A DNA stretch of 64,000 nucleotides from Lacrimispora sp. BS-2 (GTDB lineage: Bacteria; Bacillota; Clostridia; Lachnospirales; Lachnospiraceae): contig NZ_CP157940.1 in NCBI RefSeq assembly GCF_040207125.1, forward strand, positions 1,984,001 through 2,048,000, read 5' to 3'. How positions within the stretch are numbered: position 1 is the stretch's first letter; each line of letters starts with the position of its first letter. The translations under genes were made by a program, and so were the position numbers. The notes below the pieces were generated by a model. That model saw only the letters and a list, made by a program, of their open reading frames with translations. It was not told the origin of the DNA and did not search any database. This document shows, one piece after another, positions 16,499-25,404 of the stretch.

Positions 16499-17941
16499 TT
16501 ACTCCGTGTATTCTCCCCGAATGTCCTCTTTGGGCGGTTCCATGGGATAATCTCCGCTAAAGCATGCGGTACAGATCGGAAGTCCCTCTGCCATTTCATT
16601 TAACCGGTCAGTATTTAAGTAAGACAGGGAATCCGCTCCCAGAAGATCCCGGATTTCATCAATGGTCCTGTTATGTGCGATCAGCTGCTCTTCATTGGGT
16701 ATATCGGTTCCAAAATAACAGGGATGGAGAAATGGCGGGGAACTGATCCGGACATGGACCTCCTTTGCCCCTGACTCCCGAAGCATGTTGACAATGAGGG
16801 CACTGGTGGTTCCACGGACAATGGAATCGTCGATCATGATGACCCGTTTCCCCATCACCGCTTCCTTTAACACGTTCAGCTTGATCCTGACCGCGGATTC
16901 CCGGTTGCTCTGCTTTGGCTTTATAAATGTCCTTCCAACATAAGAATTCTTTACAAAAGCGGTTCCATAAGGGATTCCGGACTGAAGGGAATATCCCAGG
17001 GCAGCGGCGTTGCCTGATTCCGGAACTCCGACCACAATATCCGCTTCCACCGGAGAATCCATGGCTAAAGCACGGCCGGCGCACATCCTGGAATGATAGA
17101 CGCTGACACCGTCAAACACGCTGTCAGGCCTTGCAAAATAAATATATTCAAAAATACATCTGGCTTCCTTTGACTTATCCACAAGGCAGAGGCTTGTATC
17201 AGAAGTGATGCCTTCCTTTGTAATGGTCACCACTTCCCCGGGGCAGACGTCCCGGACAAACTCTGCACCAAGGGTATCAAGGGCGCAGCTTTCCGATACC
17301 AGAATATAGGAGTTATCGCGTTTTCCAATACACAAAGGCTTAAATCCATAAGGATCTCTGGCTCCGATCATTTTACGGGGACTCATGATGACAAGGGAAT
17401 AAGCGCCTTTAAGCTTTTTCATGGCATTTGCTACCGCAGCCTCGACAGTAGCGGCTTTTACCCTCTCCCTGGCAATGTGGTAAGCGATTACCTCTGAATC
17501 AATCGTCGTCTGGAAAATGGCCCCGTTATACTCAAGCTCACGTCTCAGCTCCGGTGCATTGACCAAGTTGCCGTTATGAGCCATTGCCAGAGTTCCTTTC
17601 AGATAATTGAGCACAAGCGGCTGGGCATTCTCCCGTGTGCTGCTGCCTGCAGTCGAATAACGAACATGACCCACGCCGATATCGCCGCGAAGACCTTCTA
17701 AAATTTCCGGTGTGAAGACCTCATTGCATAATCCCATCCCCTTATGGGCGCTTACCTTTACCTTAAAGCCACAGGTATCGCTGACCGCAATTCCGCAGCT
17801 CTCCTGGCCTCTGTGCTGCAATGCAAGCAATCCATAATAAATGGTGGAAGCAACGTCGCCGCCGTCAAAATCGTAAATTCCGAATACGCCGCATTCCTCA
17901 TGCAGCTCATCCTCAAAATTGAAATTCAATTCGTTATTCAT
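16499..17941 (-). CDS. purF: Amidophosphoribosyltransferase
   Basis: 480 aa. The N-terminal glutamine amidohydrolase begins after a short propeptide at EECGVFGIYDF (Cys becomes residue 1 after cleavage). The C-terminal phosphoribosyltransferase has VIMIDDSIVRGTTSA, the PRPP loop. Cysteines such as those in SESCALD, HPCYFG and PICTACFSGDYP fit the 4Fe-4S form known from Bacillus. It commits PRPP and glutamine to purine synthesis. I chose ATG 17941 (GAGGAAAGG upstream) over the longer frame. It begins 25 bp after purC. Confidence 0.97.
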   Translation of the reverse strand: MNNELNFNFEDELHEECGVFGIYDFDGGDVASTIYYGLLALQHRGQESCGIAVSDTCGFKVKVSAHKGMGLCNEVFTPEILEGLRGDIGVGHVRYSTAGSSTRENAQPLVLNYLKGTLAMAHNGNLVNAPELRRELEYNGAIFQTTIDSEVIAYHIARERVKAATVEAAVANAMKKLKGAYSLVIMSPRKMIGARDPYGFKPLCIGKRDNSYILVSESCALDTLGAEFVRDVCPGEVVTITKEGITSDTSLCLVDKSKEARCIFEYIYFARPDSVFDGVSVYHSRMCAGRALAMDSPVEADIVVGVPESGNAAALGYSLQSGIPYGTAFVKNSYVGRTFIKPKQSNRESAVRIKLNVLKEAVMGKRVIMIDDSIVRGTTSALIVNMLRESGAKEVHVRISSPPFLHPCYFGTDIPNEEQLIAHNRTIDEIRDLLGADSLSYLNTDRLNEMAEGLPICTACFSGDYPMEPPKEDIRGEYTE

Positions 17942-17966
17942 TTGATGCCTTTCCTCTCTGTGCTGT

Positions 17967-18683
17967 TTAACGGATGCCAAGACGGCGGAACACTTCCTCG
18001 TATGCGTCCTCCACGCCTCCTAAATCCCTGCGGAAACGATCCTTATCCAGTTTTTCATGGGTATCCTTATCCCACAGCCTGCATGTGTCAGGAGAAATCT
18101 CGTCAGCCAGAATGACCTGTCCATGATAACGGCCGAACTCAATCTTAAAGTCGATCAAATCAATATTTAAACTGTCAAAATATTCTTTCAGCACTTCATT
18201 TACCTTAAAGGCATATTCCGTAATCTTATCGATCTCTTCCTGAGTGGCCAGATTAAGGGCCAATGCATAGTAGCTGTTGATGAACGGGTCGCCCAGATCA
18301 TCATTTTTATAACTGAATTCAAAAGTCGGACAGGAAAACTTCACGCCTTCTTCCATCCCCATCTTCTTGGCGAAGCTTCCTGCGGAATAGTTCCTGATGA
18401 TCACTTCAAGGGGAATGATCTCCACTTTTTTCACTGCAGTCTCACGGTCACTCAGTTCTTCCACCAGATGAGTGGGAACACCTTTGGCCTCCAGCTTTTT
18501 AAAAATAAAGTTGGTCATTCGGTTGTTGACCGCACCTTTTCCAACAATGGTGCCTTTTTTAAGACCATTAAATGCTGTGGCATCGTCTTTGTATGAAACA
18601 ACCAATACATCCGGATCTCCCGTTGTATAAACCTTTTTCGCTTTTCCCTCATACAGCAATTCTCTCTTTTCCACGGTATCCAC
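17967..18683 (-). CDS. purC: Phosphoribosylaminoimidazole-succinocarboxamide synthase
   Basis: A 238 aa SAICAR synthetase of normal length. It begins [32 protein letters not shown] and has [17 protein letters not shown] and [10 protein letters not shown], the ATP and substrate regions of the family. The start codon and its AGGTGGATACC site lie just upstream of EKRELLYEG. It is the first gene of the pur run, behind a near-consensus promoter. I saw no purine riboswitch in the leader. Confidence 0.97.
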   Translation of the reverse strand: MDTVEKRELLYEGKAKKVYTTGDPDVLVVSYKDDATAFNGLKKGTIVGKGAVNNRMTNFIFKKLEAKGVPTHLVEELSDRETAVKKVEIIPLEVIIRNYSAGSFAKKMGMEEGVKFSCPTFEFSYKNDDLGDPFINSYYALALNLATQEEIDKITEYAFKVNEVLKEYFDSLNIDLIDFKIEFGRYHGQVILADEISPDTCRLWDKDTHEKLDKDRFRRDLGGVEDAYEEVFRRLGIR

Positions 18684-18743
18684 CTGTCCTTTTCTGAATT
18701 AATTTATAAGTTTTTCAAATAAAACCACGGTGTTTCAGTAGAA

Positions 18744-18772
18744 ATTATAATACAGTAAAAATAGGATTGCAA
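18744..18772 (-). promoter_or_regulatory. Sigma-A-type promoter of the pur run
   Basis: On the minus strand TTGCAA (18772-18767) and TATAAT (18749-18744) are separated by 17 bp, about 60 bp before purC. Confidence 0.65.
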
Positions 18773-18820
18773 CTGGTTTTGTTATTATAAATACTAATGA
18801 CCTTTCTACGATTTTGTTTC

Positions 18821-19192
18821 TCAATCAGGCCCCTGAAGAATTACACGCTCTATCTTTTGCCAGAATTTGACCCTGCCTTCCTTCCAGTCAACAGAAAGCC
18901 CCTGTTCTTTGGTTTCCCCGGTTTTCCGGCCCCAAAAGGCATCAGCCAGCCATTCCTTTTCTGCTTCCGCTTCTCTGCTGACAGGCAGGAATTCACCAGT
19001 ACTTCCTGCAATTGTTTCTCCATAGGTCAGGAAAAATACTGCCGCCTCCAAAAGAATAAGAAGCTGCAAGCCTTTTCTCAGACGGAATCCGGAGCATTTC
19101 TTAAGAGGAATCACTTTCTTAAGACTTCTCCATGGCTTTTTCCTTTTATCATTATACCGCTGATATTTAAAATAATCAATTTTCCTTTTCAT
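18821..19192 (-). CDS. Small basic single-span membrane protein, unknown function
   Basis: A 123 aa product, with a very basic N-terminal ~40 residues (KRKIDYFKYQRYNDKRKK, WRSLKK), one hydrophobic helix (about 43-60, GLQLLILLEAAVFFLTYG) and a polar tail with two Trp-Glu/Lys clusters. The topology would be cytoplasmic basic N-terminus, external C-terminus. ATG 19192 follows AGAGAGG; a GTG two codons earlier is also possible. No family is recognised. Confidence 0.6.
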   Translation of the reverse strand: MKRKIDYFKYQRYNDKRKKPWRSLKKVIPLKKCSGFRLRKGLQLLILLEAAVFFLTYGETIAGSTGEFLPVSREAEAEKEWLADAFWGRKTGETKEQGLSVDWKEGRVKFWQKIERVILQGPD

Positions 19193-19338
19193 GAACACTT
19201 TGCCTCTCTGCCGGGAAGACTCTTGTTATTATGACATTGCCTCTGGATATTTGGCCTGAACCTGGTCTTTTGATAAATAAAATAGAACCGTTTACATAAT
19301 ACGGTAAGATATATGTCGATACCATTATATCTTATAAT

Positions 19339-19380
19339 AAAAAAAGCTTCAAGCATAGATTCCATGCCTGAAGCTTTTTT
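19339..19380 (-). terminator. Intrinsic terminator
   Basis: AAAAAAGCTTCAGGCAT pairs with ATGCTTGAAGCTTTTTT, directly downstream of the small lipoprotein gene. Confidence 0.85.
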
Positions 19381-19398
19381 ATTACAAATCGCTTTCTA

Positions 19399-19701
19399 TT
19401 ATGGTGCTTTTGTCGCTCCTGAAGTTGGCTCGCCATTGCTTTCCCCTGTAATTTTGTCAACCCCTTTTTCTACATCATTAACAACACCATCAACCACACC
19501 GGTGCTCTCATTGGCGCCTGTTGTGTCAGTCACAGCAGTGGTTTCATTAGTTTTGGTCGTTGACGCCGCAGTCGTCTGGGTTGTTGCACCTGTGGTACCT
19601 GCTGTGGTTCCATTGTTTCCTTTTGTGGTCCCGCAAGCAGTCAGACACATTACTGTCATAATGACAATAAGGGTAATTGCATAAGGTTTTATCCTTTTCA
19701 T
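19399..19701 (-). CDS. Small Thr-rich lipoprotein
   Basis: A 100 aa secreted lipoprotein. The signal peptide KRIKPYAITLIVIMTVM ends in the lipobox LTAC, so the mature protein starts at Cys about 22. The rest is low in complexity: threonine, glycine, asparagine and alanine (GTTKGNNGTTAGTTGATTQTT), then a charged segment VVNDVEKGVDKITGES. ATG 19701 follows AAAGGAG by eight bases. No enzymatic fold is visible. It may be a surface spacer or stalk. Confidence 0.75.
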   Translation of the reverse strand: MKRIKPYAITLIVIMTVMCLTACGTTKGNNGTTAGTTGATTQTTAASTTKTNETTAVTDTTGANESTGVVDGVVNDVEKGVDKITGESNGEPTSGATKAP

Positions 19702-19777
19702 AATACATTCTCCTTTCATTTTCTACGATTAGTATGTGTAAAGGAAGAACGAATTATGGTGGAAGATATTGGAAAAT

Positions 19778-20536
19778 TTATGATTTTATTACATCTTTCA
19801 TGGTATATAATCCCGGAGCTTTTCCCGCCAGGAATTTTGCCGCAGAAACCGCGCCTTTTGCAAAAATCGCCTTTGAATATGCGGTGTGATGAAAGGTGAC
19901 GATCTCATCCTTTCCGGCAAAAATCACATCATGTTCTCCGACAATCGTTCCCCCACGGACAGACTGGATCCCGATCTCTTTTTTATCTCTGGCTTTTCTG
20001 ACCTGGCTTCTGTCATAAACATAATGATATTCCTGCTCCATGGCCTCATTGATAGAATCCGCCAGGGCAAGAGCCGTTCCGCTTGGGGAATCCAGCTTCT
20101 TATTGTGATGCTTTTCCAGTATTTCAATATCAAATCCTGCTCCTGCCAGTACCTGCGCCGCCTCCTTTACCAGCTTCATGAGCAGGTTGACACCAAGAGA
20201 CATATTGGCGGACTTAAGGACCGCAACGTGATTGGAGGCCTCCTCAAGCTTTTTCATCTGCTCGTCTGAAAGTCCGGTAGTACATACTACCACAGGTATT
20301 TTTTTCTTTACGCTGTAATCAAGAAGTCCATCCACTGCTTTAGAGGAGGTAAAATCCACGATCACATCCGCCTCTTCACTACAGGCTTCCAGTGACGGAA
20401 ATACGGGATACGGATTCTGTCCGGTATCATGGGGATCGATTCCCGCAACAATGGTTATATTTGTTTCCTCTGCAGCAATTTGGGATACCACCTGGCCCAT
20501 GGCCCCGTTACAGCCGTGCATTATCATCCTAATCAT
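19778..20536 (-). CDS. dapB: 4-hydroxy-tetrahydrodipicolinate reductase
   Basis: A 252 aa DapB of normal size. The Rossmann loop GCNGAMGQVV is near residue 8, followed by DFTSSKAVDGLL, VVCTTGLS, the catalytic EKHHNKKLDSPSGTAL region and GEHDVIFAG. It reduces the DapA product with NAD(P)H on the lysine/diaminopimelate path. The open frame extends to 20605, but ATG 20536 is directly preceded by AAAGAGGAAAAC and the extension only reads through a structured leader repeat. It follows dapA by 81 bp. Confidence 0.97.
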   Translation of the reverse strand: MIRMIMHGCNGAMGQVVSQIAAEETNITIVAGIDPHDTGQNPYPVFPSLEACSEEADVIVDFTSSKAVDGLLDYSVKKKIPVVVCTTGLSDEQMKKLEEASNHVAVLKSANMSLGVNLLMKLVKEAAQVLAGAGFDIEILEKHHNKKLDSPSGTALALADSINEAMEQEYHYVYDRSQVRKARDKKEIGIQSVRGGTIVGEHDVIFAGKDEIVTFHHTAYSKAIFAKGAVSAAKFLAGKAPGLYTMKDVIKS

Positions 20537-20595
20537 GTTTTCCTCTTTCCCGCCCATGCTTTTTGGGCATAAAGGTATACCCGCAGGGTGTTTCC
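20537..20595 (-). repeat. Structured leader repeat, copy B (between dapA and dapB)
   Basis: On the minus strand: GGAAACACCCTGCGGGTAT hairpin, CCTTTAT, a second hairpin GCCC-AAAAAGCAT-GGGC and then GGGAAAGAGGAAAAC, ending at the dapB ATG. It is the cleanest copy of the repeat in this window and is intercistronic. Confidence 0.85.
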
Positions 20596-20617
20596 TCATA
20601 GGCATATCGTTTACTGA

Positions 20618-21502
20618 TTATAAAATTCCATACTCTTTCATGGCTTGTTTTAAACGTTCCTGATTCTTAGGTTCCATCTCAGTAAGAGGCAGACGCATAG
20701 GGCCTGCAGCCTTTCCCATAAGATTTAATGCAGCCTTAACCGGAATCGGATTGACCTCACAGAACAAGGCATTGATAAGAGGAATGGCAGCCAGCTGAAG
20801 TGCGGCGCTCCGTTTTACATCTCCCTTAAAATAAGCCTCACAGATTTCGTGAGTCTGGGCGGGCGCAATGTTGGAAAGAACGGAAATAACACCTTTTCCT
20901 CCCAGGGACAGCATGGGGACGATCTGATCGTCATTGCCGGAATATAGATCAACACGGCCATCCGTAAGGTTCATTAAGTCCGCAATGGCTGAAAAATTGC
21001 CGCTGGCTTCCTTTACCCCTACAATGTTGGAGGTATGTAAACATAAATCCGCTATGGTCTCAGCTGCAATGTTTACTCCGGTTCTTGACGGAATATTATA
21101 CAGAAGAATAGGAATCCTCACCGCATCAGCAACTGTCTTAAAGTGAGCCTTCAGCCCATTCTGAGTTGCCTTGTTATAGTAGGGAGATACAAGAAGAAGC
21201 CCGTCCGCGCCGTGCTTTTGCGCCTCTTTAGACAGGTAAACCGCCGTATCCGTACAATTAGAACCGGTTCCTGCAATAACCGGGATCCGCTTTTTCGTTA
21301 TCTGGCATACGTATTTGATCACGTCCAAATGCTCCTCATGGGTCATGGTGGACGCCTCGCCCGTTGTACCGCATACAATGATAGAGTCCGTTCCAAAAGC
21401 GATCTGTTCTTCTACCAGTTCCTCCAGCTTTTCATAGTTTACATCTCTGCTTTCCTTAAATGGTGTGACAAGCGCCACACCTGCTCCCTCAAAAATTGCC
21501 AT
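20618..21502 (-). CDS. dapA: 4-hydroxy-tetrahydrodipicolinate synthase
   Basis: A 294 aa DapA barrel. It has GAGVALVTPF, CGTTGEASTMTHEEH, the catalytic Tyr in LLYNIPSRTGV and the Schiff-base Lys in GVKEASGN, all in order. It condenses pyruvate with aspartate semialdehyde, the first step to diaminopimelate, lysine and (in spores) dipicolinate. ATG 21502 follows AGGAGG; the frame opens further up but has no better site. A lysine riboswitch with terminator precedes it, so lysine should shut it off. Confidence 0.98.
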   Translation of the reverse strand: MAIFEGAGVALVTPFKESRDVNYEKLEELVEEQIAFGTDSIIVCGTTGEASTMTHEEHLDVIKYVCQITKKRIPVIAGTGSNCTDTAVYLSKEAQKHGADGLLLVSPYYNKATQNGLKAHFKTVADAVRIPILLYNIPSRTGVNIAAETIADLCLHTSNIVGVKEASGNFSAIADLMNLTDGRVDLYSGNDDQIVPMLSLGGKGVISVLSNIAPAQTHEICEAYFKGDVKRSAALQLAAIPLINALFCEVNPIPVKAALNLMGKAAGPMRLPLTEMEPKNQERLKQAMKEYGIL

Positions 21503-21635
21503 GATATCATCCTCCTGATTCTTTTTCGTCATACACAGTAAACTTTCATCCGGCCCGCAGTTTTCATGCATTCGTGGGTCATGTACATCCATATTGGAGT
21601 ATTTTTTAATTCATAAGCCATAATCTCCTATAAAT

Positions 21636-21668
21636 TAAAAAGAGAGCTGACAACAGGGTCAGCTCTTA
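21636..21668 (-). terminator. Riboswitch expression-platform terminator
   Basis: AAGAGCTGACCC paired with GTCAGCTCTC and then CTTTTT, about 35 nt downstream of the lysine aptamer and upstream of dapA. It is expected to form when lysine is bound. Confidence 0.85.
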
Positions 21669-21701
21669 AAGTTCAGAATCTGGTAATCTCATCTTTCTTT
21701 A

Positions 21702-21866
21702 AGTAGCTCCCCATCCAAAAGGATGACAGTCATATGGCTCTTAACCATATGCCCAGAACAAGTATGCTCAGGCCATACCCTTCTTCGGCGTCTCTTCCTT
21801 CCCCCTGCCCTCATCTGTACCTGATACATCGGACAGAGTACTTATAAGCAACGCAACCTCTACTCT
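21702..21866 (-). ncRNA. Lysine riboswitch (L box) aptamer upstream of dapA
   Basis: The minus strand carries the L-box elements in order: AGTAGAGGTTGCG, GGAAGAGACGCCGAAGAAGGGTA-type segment, TGGCCTGAGCATA, TCTGGGCATATGG with its paired CCATATGACTGTCATC, GGATGGGGAGCTACT. The end helix P1 (AGTAG/CTACT) closes the domain. The core blocks GCCGAAG, CTGGG and ACTGTCA match the family consensus. It controls dapA and probably dapB. Confidence 0.93.
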
Positions 21867-21881
21867 AATATGTATGTTACC

Positions 21882-21910
21882 ATACTATCATTATTATTTT
21901 ATATTGTCAA
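21882..21910 (-). promoter_or_regulatory. Promoter of the lysine riboswitch / dapA
   Basis: TTGACA (21910-21905) and TAGTAT (21887-21882) on the minus strand with a 17 bp spacer; the -35 lies inside the 3' end of the upstream cobO gene. Confidence 0.65.
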
Positions 21911-22397
21911 CTTTAACATGATTGATTTCCAGAATACTATCTACATAAGGTTCTATTTCCTTTTGAAATACCTTACCGGTTAATATGACCTCCATATCAT
22001 CAACTTTGGACTGAAGCAGCTTTGCAAGTTCCTCTGCCTCTATGATGTTCTGGTCCAGAAGTCCAAGGATTTCATCCAGGATCAGCATATCGCATTCCCC
22101 TGTTGATACGACCTTTCTGGCAAAATTCAGGCCGTTTCTGATGTTCATCCGCTCCTCTTCCTGCTGTTCTTTGGAAAGACTTTCAAAAAAAACATCAGAT
22201 TTTTCAAACCGGAATATTTTCATCTCAGGCTCCATGCGTTTCATAATATCAAAAGAATCCCGGCCGGAGCAGCCCTTTAAGAACTGTATCATGATCACAG
22301 TTCTGTTCTTGGCCAAAGCTCCGATTCCCATACCCATGGCGGCCGCAGTTTTTCCTTTTCCTTCCCCGCATATAACCTGTATCGCACCTCTATTCAT
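21894..22397 (-). CDS. cobO: Cob(I)yrinic acid a,c-diamide adenosyltransferase (CobO/BtuR family)
   Basis: A 167 aa P-loop protein. The unusual loop GEGKGKTAAAMG (11-22) is typical of the CobA/CobO family, as is DMLILDEILGLLDQNIIEAEEL in the middle. It adds the 5'-deoxyadenosyl group to cobalamin or its precursors. No other cobalamin gene is near. It may serve a vitamin B12 salvage role; this subgroup in Clostridia is sometimes only a relative, so substrate is inferred. Its leader holds a diverged structured repeat. Confidence 0.82.
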   Translation of the reverse strand: MNRGAIQVICGEGKGKTAAAMGMGIGALAKNRTVIMIQFLKGCSGRDSFDIMKRMEPEMKIFRFEKSDVFFESLSKEQQEEERMNIRNGLNFARKVVSTGECDMLILDEILGLLDQNIIEAEELAKLLQSKVDDMEVILTGKVFQKEIEPYVDSILEINHVKVDNIK

Positions 22398-22507
22398 CCT
22401 TCAGCACCTCATAACAGCTAAAAAGCAATTATTTACATATTATGTTAGAACCTGATTATAGTATCATAATTTTAATTTTTTTGCAAGTTTTCTTACCTTT
22501 TCCTTAA

Positions 22508-22552
22508 TTATTGCCCATAGTTTCCGGGCGTTCTTTACATTTATAAATAACA
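22508..22552 (-). repeat. Diverged leader repeat, copy F (between ssb-like gene and cobO)
   Basis: On the minus strand ATTTATAAATGTAAAGAACGCCC-GGAAACTAT-GGGCAATAA (written in parts) just after the SSB-like stop. It shares ATTTATA-AATGTA-GAACGCCC with the copy between spoVAB and spoVAC. It lies about 110 nt before cobO rather than at the start codon, so membership is less sure. Confidence 0.5.
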
Positions 22553-22556
22553 GCTT

Positions 22557-23183
22557 TTATTCCGCACACTCCAGTTTGCTGACTGATACCTCATAAGCCA
22601 CTCTTTTTTCACACTCTGTTTCACTTAATTTTTTGGTGTATTCCCTGCTCTGAACCCTTCCCCATACTTTTACTCTTGTTCCTACTGTGAATCCTGAAGC
22701 ATATCTGGCATTTCTCCCCCATGCGATGCAGGGTATGTAATCCGATTTTCCATATGGGCGGTTAACCGCAAGGAGCAGGTCCGCAATTTCCCTTCCTAAA
22801 GGCGTTTTTCTGTAAATGGGAGCTTTGCATATGTATCCATCCAGAAAAATTTGATTGGTCTTCGTATAATCCGTAAACTCTTCTATAAAATGAACTTCTC
22901 TCACAAATACAGAAAGTACCAGCCGGTTTTTTGTTCCTTCATGACGGTTATAGGAACGGAACTGGCCAATGGCTTCTACCGTTAAGCCTGAGTAATCTCC
23001 TTCCACATCAATAAGACGTTCTGAAATCATGAGCGGTATGATATCTGCCTGTTCGCTAAGACGATTTACCGCAACATCCACCATATAGAATCCTTCTCCA
23101 AATACTTCATGGCTGAAGGTGAAGCCGGAGACGATCTCTCCGATGACGCTCACTTTGTTGTTTTCAATCATTTTTTCTGACAT
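22557..23183 (-). CDS. Single-stranded DNA-binding (SSB-like) protein with two OB folds
   Basis: A 208 aa product. It has two OB-fold-like units: residues about 8-100 (NKVSVIGEIVSGFTFSHEVFGEGFYMVDVAV, then VRVEAIGQFRSYNRHEG-like strands) and about 108-205 (NQIFLDGYICKAPIYRKTPLGREIADLLLAVNR, YIPCIAWGRNARYASGF, KVWGRVQSREY). The second unit carries the classical SSB pattern with G-R-ADLLLAVNR. No acidic SSB tail (DDDIPF-like) is present, so it is probably not the housekeeping SSB. It stands alone between cobO and typA. Confidence 0.85.
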   Translation of the reverse strand: MSEKMIENNKVSVIGEIVSGFTFSHEVFGEGFYMVDVAVNRLSEQADIIPLMISERLIDVEGDYSGLTVEAIGQFRSYNRHEGTKNRLVLSVFVREVHFIEEFTDYTKTNQIFLDGYICKAPIYRKTPLGREIADLLLAVNRPYGKSDYIPCIAWGRNARYASGFTVGTRVKVWGRVQSREYTKKLSETECEKRVAYEVSVSKLECAE

Positions 23184-23320
23184 TGTATTTCCCCTCTTCT
23201 TTCACTTATTTGCTAATATGCTTCACAGCTAATATTAAATTTATGTGATAGAATCCTGTAAAATGATAGAAAACAATCCAAAAATATCGACAGTTCCAGG
23301 CAGAATACGCCGGAAAACAA

Positions 23321-23372
23321 AAGAGAATGCCGCCTCTTTGCCGAATTTTCGGTTTATGAAGGCAGCATCCTC
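23321..23372 (-). terminator. Terminator of typA
   Basis: GAGGATGCTGCCT pairs (with G-U pairs) with AGGCGGCATTCTC, followed on the minus strand by TTTTGTTTT. Confidence 0.75.
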
Positions 23373-23386
23373 CTTTATATTACAAA

Positions 23387-25228
23387 TTATGCCAATGATT
23401 TTTTATTAAGAGAAGACCTTTTTCTCATGGTAGGGTCTAAAATTTTCTTTCTGATCCGAAGATTTGAAGGGGTGATTTCCAGCAATTCATCGGTATCAAT
23501 AAAGTCAAGGCACTGCTCTAAGCTCATCTCTCTTGGAGGAGTCAGCTTAAGAGACTCATCCGCACTGGAGGAACGGGTGTTGGTCAGCTTTTTCGTCTTG
23601 CACACATTGATTTCGATATCCTCTGCCTTTGGATTCTGTCCTATAACCATGCCGGAATAAACCTTTACTCCAGGTCCAATGAACAGGCTTCCTCTTTCCT
23701 GGGCGCCAAACAAGCCGTAGGTAATGGATTCTCCTGACTCATAAGCAATCAGGGATCCTGTCTTACGGTATGATAACTCTCCCTTAAAGGTCGCATAGCC
23801 GTCAAATGACGTATTCATGATTCCGTTTCCTTTTGTATCCGTCATAAACTCTCCGCGATAACCGATCAGGCCTCTGGAAGGAATGGCAAATTCCAGCCTT
23901 GTATAGCCTCCATTGGCAGGACTCATGCCCTGAAGTTCTCCCTTACGGCTTGTAAGCTTCTGGATAACTGCACCGGTAAATTCTTCCGGTACGTCAACAT
24001 AGGCGATCTCCATAGGCTCAAGCTTGTGGTTTCTCTCATCAAATTGGTACAAAACCTCTGCCTTGCTGACTGCGAATTCAAAGCCTTCTCTTCTCATGTT
24101 CTCGATCAAAACAGACAGATGAAGCTCCCCGCGGCCGGAAACCTTAAAACAGTCCGGAGAATCGGTCTCCTCTACCCGAAGGCTCACATCCGTATTCAAT
24201 TCCTTGAATAAACGTTCCCTGATATGGCGGGAGGTAATGTATTTTCCTTCCTGTCCGGCAAGAGGGCTGTCATTTACCATGAAATTCATGGCAATCGTAG
24301 GCTCTGAAATCTTCTGGAACGGAATTGCCTCCGGACTGTCCGGAGAGCAAAGGGTGTCACCAATGTGGATATCCGCAATTCCGGAAATAGCAACAATGGC
24401 GCCGATGGTGGCTTCCTGCACCTCTACCTTGTTAAGACCTTCGTATTCATACAGTTTCCCCACCTTTACCTTACGGAATTTATCCGGTTCATGGTGGTTT
24501 ACGATCACACATTCCTGGTTCACTCTGATACGTCCGTTATCCACCTTGCCTACGCCGATACGTCCAACGTACTCATTGTAGTCAATGGTACTGATAAGGA
24601 GCTGGGTAGATGCATCCGGGTCTCCTTCCGGAGCCGGTATATGATCGATGATGGTCGTAAACAAGGGGGCCATGTCAGTTTCCGGATCATCAAGCCCTTT
24701 TTTGGCAAATCCGGTTTTTGCAGACGCATAGACAAAGGGACAGTCAAGCTGCTCTTCACTGGCATCAAGGTCCATGAGAAGCTCCAATACTTCTTCCTCT
24801 ACCTCTTCTGGTCTTGCCTCAGGACGGTCAATCTTATTGATACAGGTTACCACAGACAGCCCCAGTTCAAGTGCCTTACGAAGCACGAACTTTGTCTGAG
24901 GCATAACTCCTTCATAAGCATCCACAACCAGGATTACGCCGTTTACCATCTTTAAAACACGCTCCACCTCGCCGCCAAAATCCGCATGGCCAGGGGTGTC
25001 AATGATGTTGATCTTGGTTTCGTTGTAATGGACGGCTGTATTCTTGGATAAAATGGTAATTCCACGCTCTCTCTCAATATCATTGGAATCCATTACCCGT
25101 TCCATGACTTCCTGATTTTCACGGAAAATACCGCTTTGCTTAAGCAAAGCGTCCACCAGCGTTGTTTTACCGTGATCGACGTGGGCAATAATCGCCACAT
25201 TTCTTACGTCTTCTCTTTTCATTTTCAT
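23387..25228 (-). CDS. typA: Ribosome-associated GTPase TypA/BipA
   Basis: A 613 aa translational GTPase. G motifs are AHVDHGKTTL (G1, about 15-24), the switch region with ERERGITILSKNTAV, DTPGHADFGGEVERVL (G3) and NKIDRPEARP (G4). Domains II and III and the BipA-specific C-terminal domain follow (SYRKTGSLIAYESGES, GVKVYSGMVIGQN, ending in lysine-rich KKRSSLNKKSLA). It binds the ribosome and helps 50S assembly and stress responses. Length is normal. Monocistronic, with its own terminator. Confidence 0.97.
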   Translation of the reverse strand: MKMKREDVRNVAIIAHVDHGKTTLVDALLKQSGIFRENQEVMERVMDSNDIERERGITILSKNTAVHYNETKINIIDTPGHADFGGEVERVLKMVNGVILVVDAYEGVMPQTKFVLRKALELGLSVVTCINKIDRPEARPEEVEEEVLELLMDLDASEEQLDCPFVYASAKTGFAKKGLDDPETDMAPLFTTIIDHIPAPEGDPDASTQLLISTIDYNEYVGRIGVGKVDNGRIRVNQECVIVNHHEPDKFRKVKVGKLYEYEGLNKVEVQEATIGAIVAISGIADIHIGDTLCSPDSPEAIPFQKISEPTIAMNFMVNDSPLAGQEGKYITSRHIRERLFKELNTDVSLRVEETDSPDCFKVSGRGELHLSVLIENMRREGFEFAVSKAEVLYQFDERNHKLEPMEIAYVDVPEEFTGAVIQKLTSRKGELQGMSPANGGYTRLEFAIPSRGLIGYRGEFMTDTKGNGIMNTSFDGYATFKGELSYRKTGSLIAYESGESITYGLFGAQERGSLFIGPGVKVYSGMVIGQNPKAEDIEINVCKTKKLTNTRSSSADESLKLTPPREMSLEQCLDFIDTDELLEITPSNLRIRKKILDPTMRKRSSLNKKSLA

Positions 25229-25264
25229 AAACTGTACTCTTCTTTCTCTTCTTTAAACAAAGCA

Positions 25265-25296
25265 TAAAAAACTAAGGACCAGATCGCCCTTAGTCT
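25265..25296 (-). terminator. Terminator of the IMPACT-family gene
   Basis: On the minus strand ACTAAGG-N10-CCTTAGT is followed by TTTTTTA, between the IMPACT gene and typA. Confidence 0.7.
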
Positions 25297-25404
25297 CATT
25301 TACATTATCACAATTATTCAGTATATCATCCTATATTTCATATTGCAAGATTTTTTCCTATATTTCGACAGTTTCCAGATCTGCACAGGATCGCCATCCA
25401 GTTA

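Noticed and set aside
18684..18820. Purine riboswitch before purC
   Set aside because: A promoter is clear, but no purine aptamer core could be found in the short leader.
20537..20605. N-terminal extension of dapB
   Set aside because: The frame only reads through the leader repeat; a strong ribosome site lies at the inner ATG and the extension is foreign to DapB.
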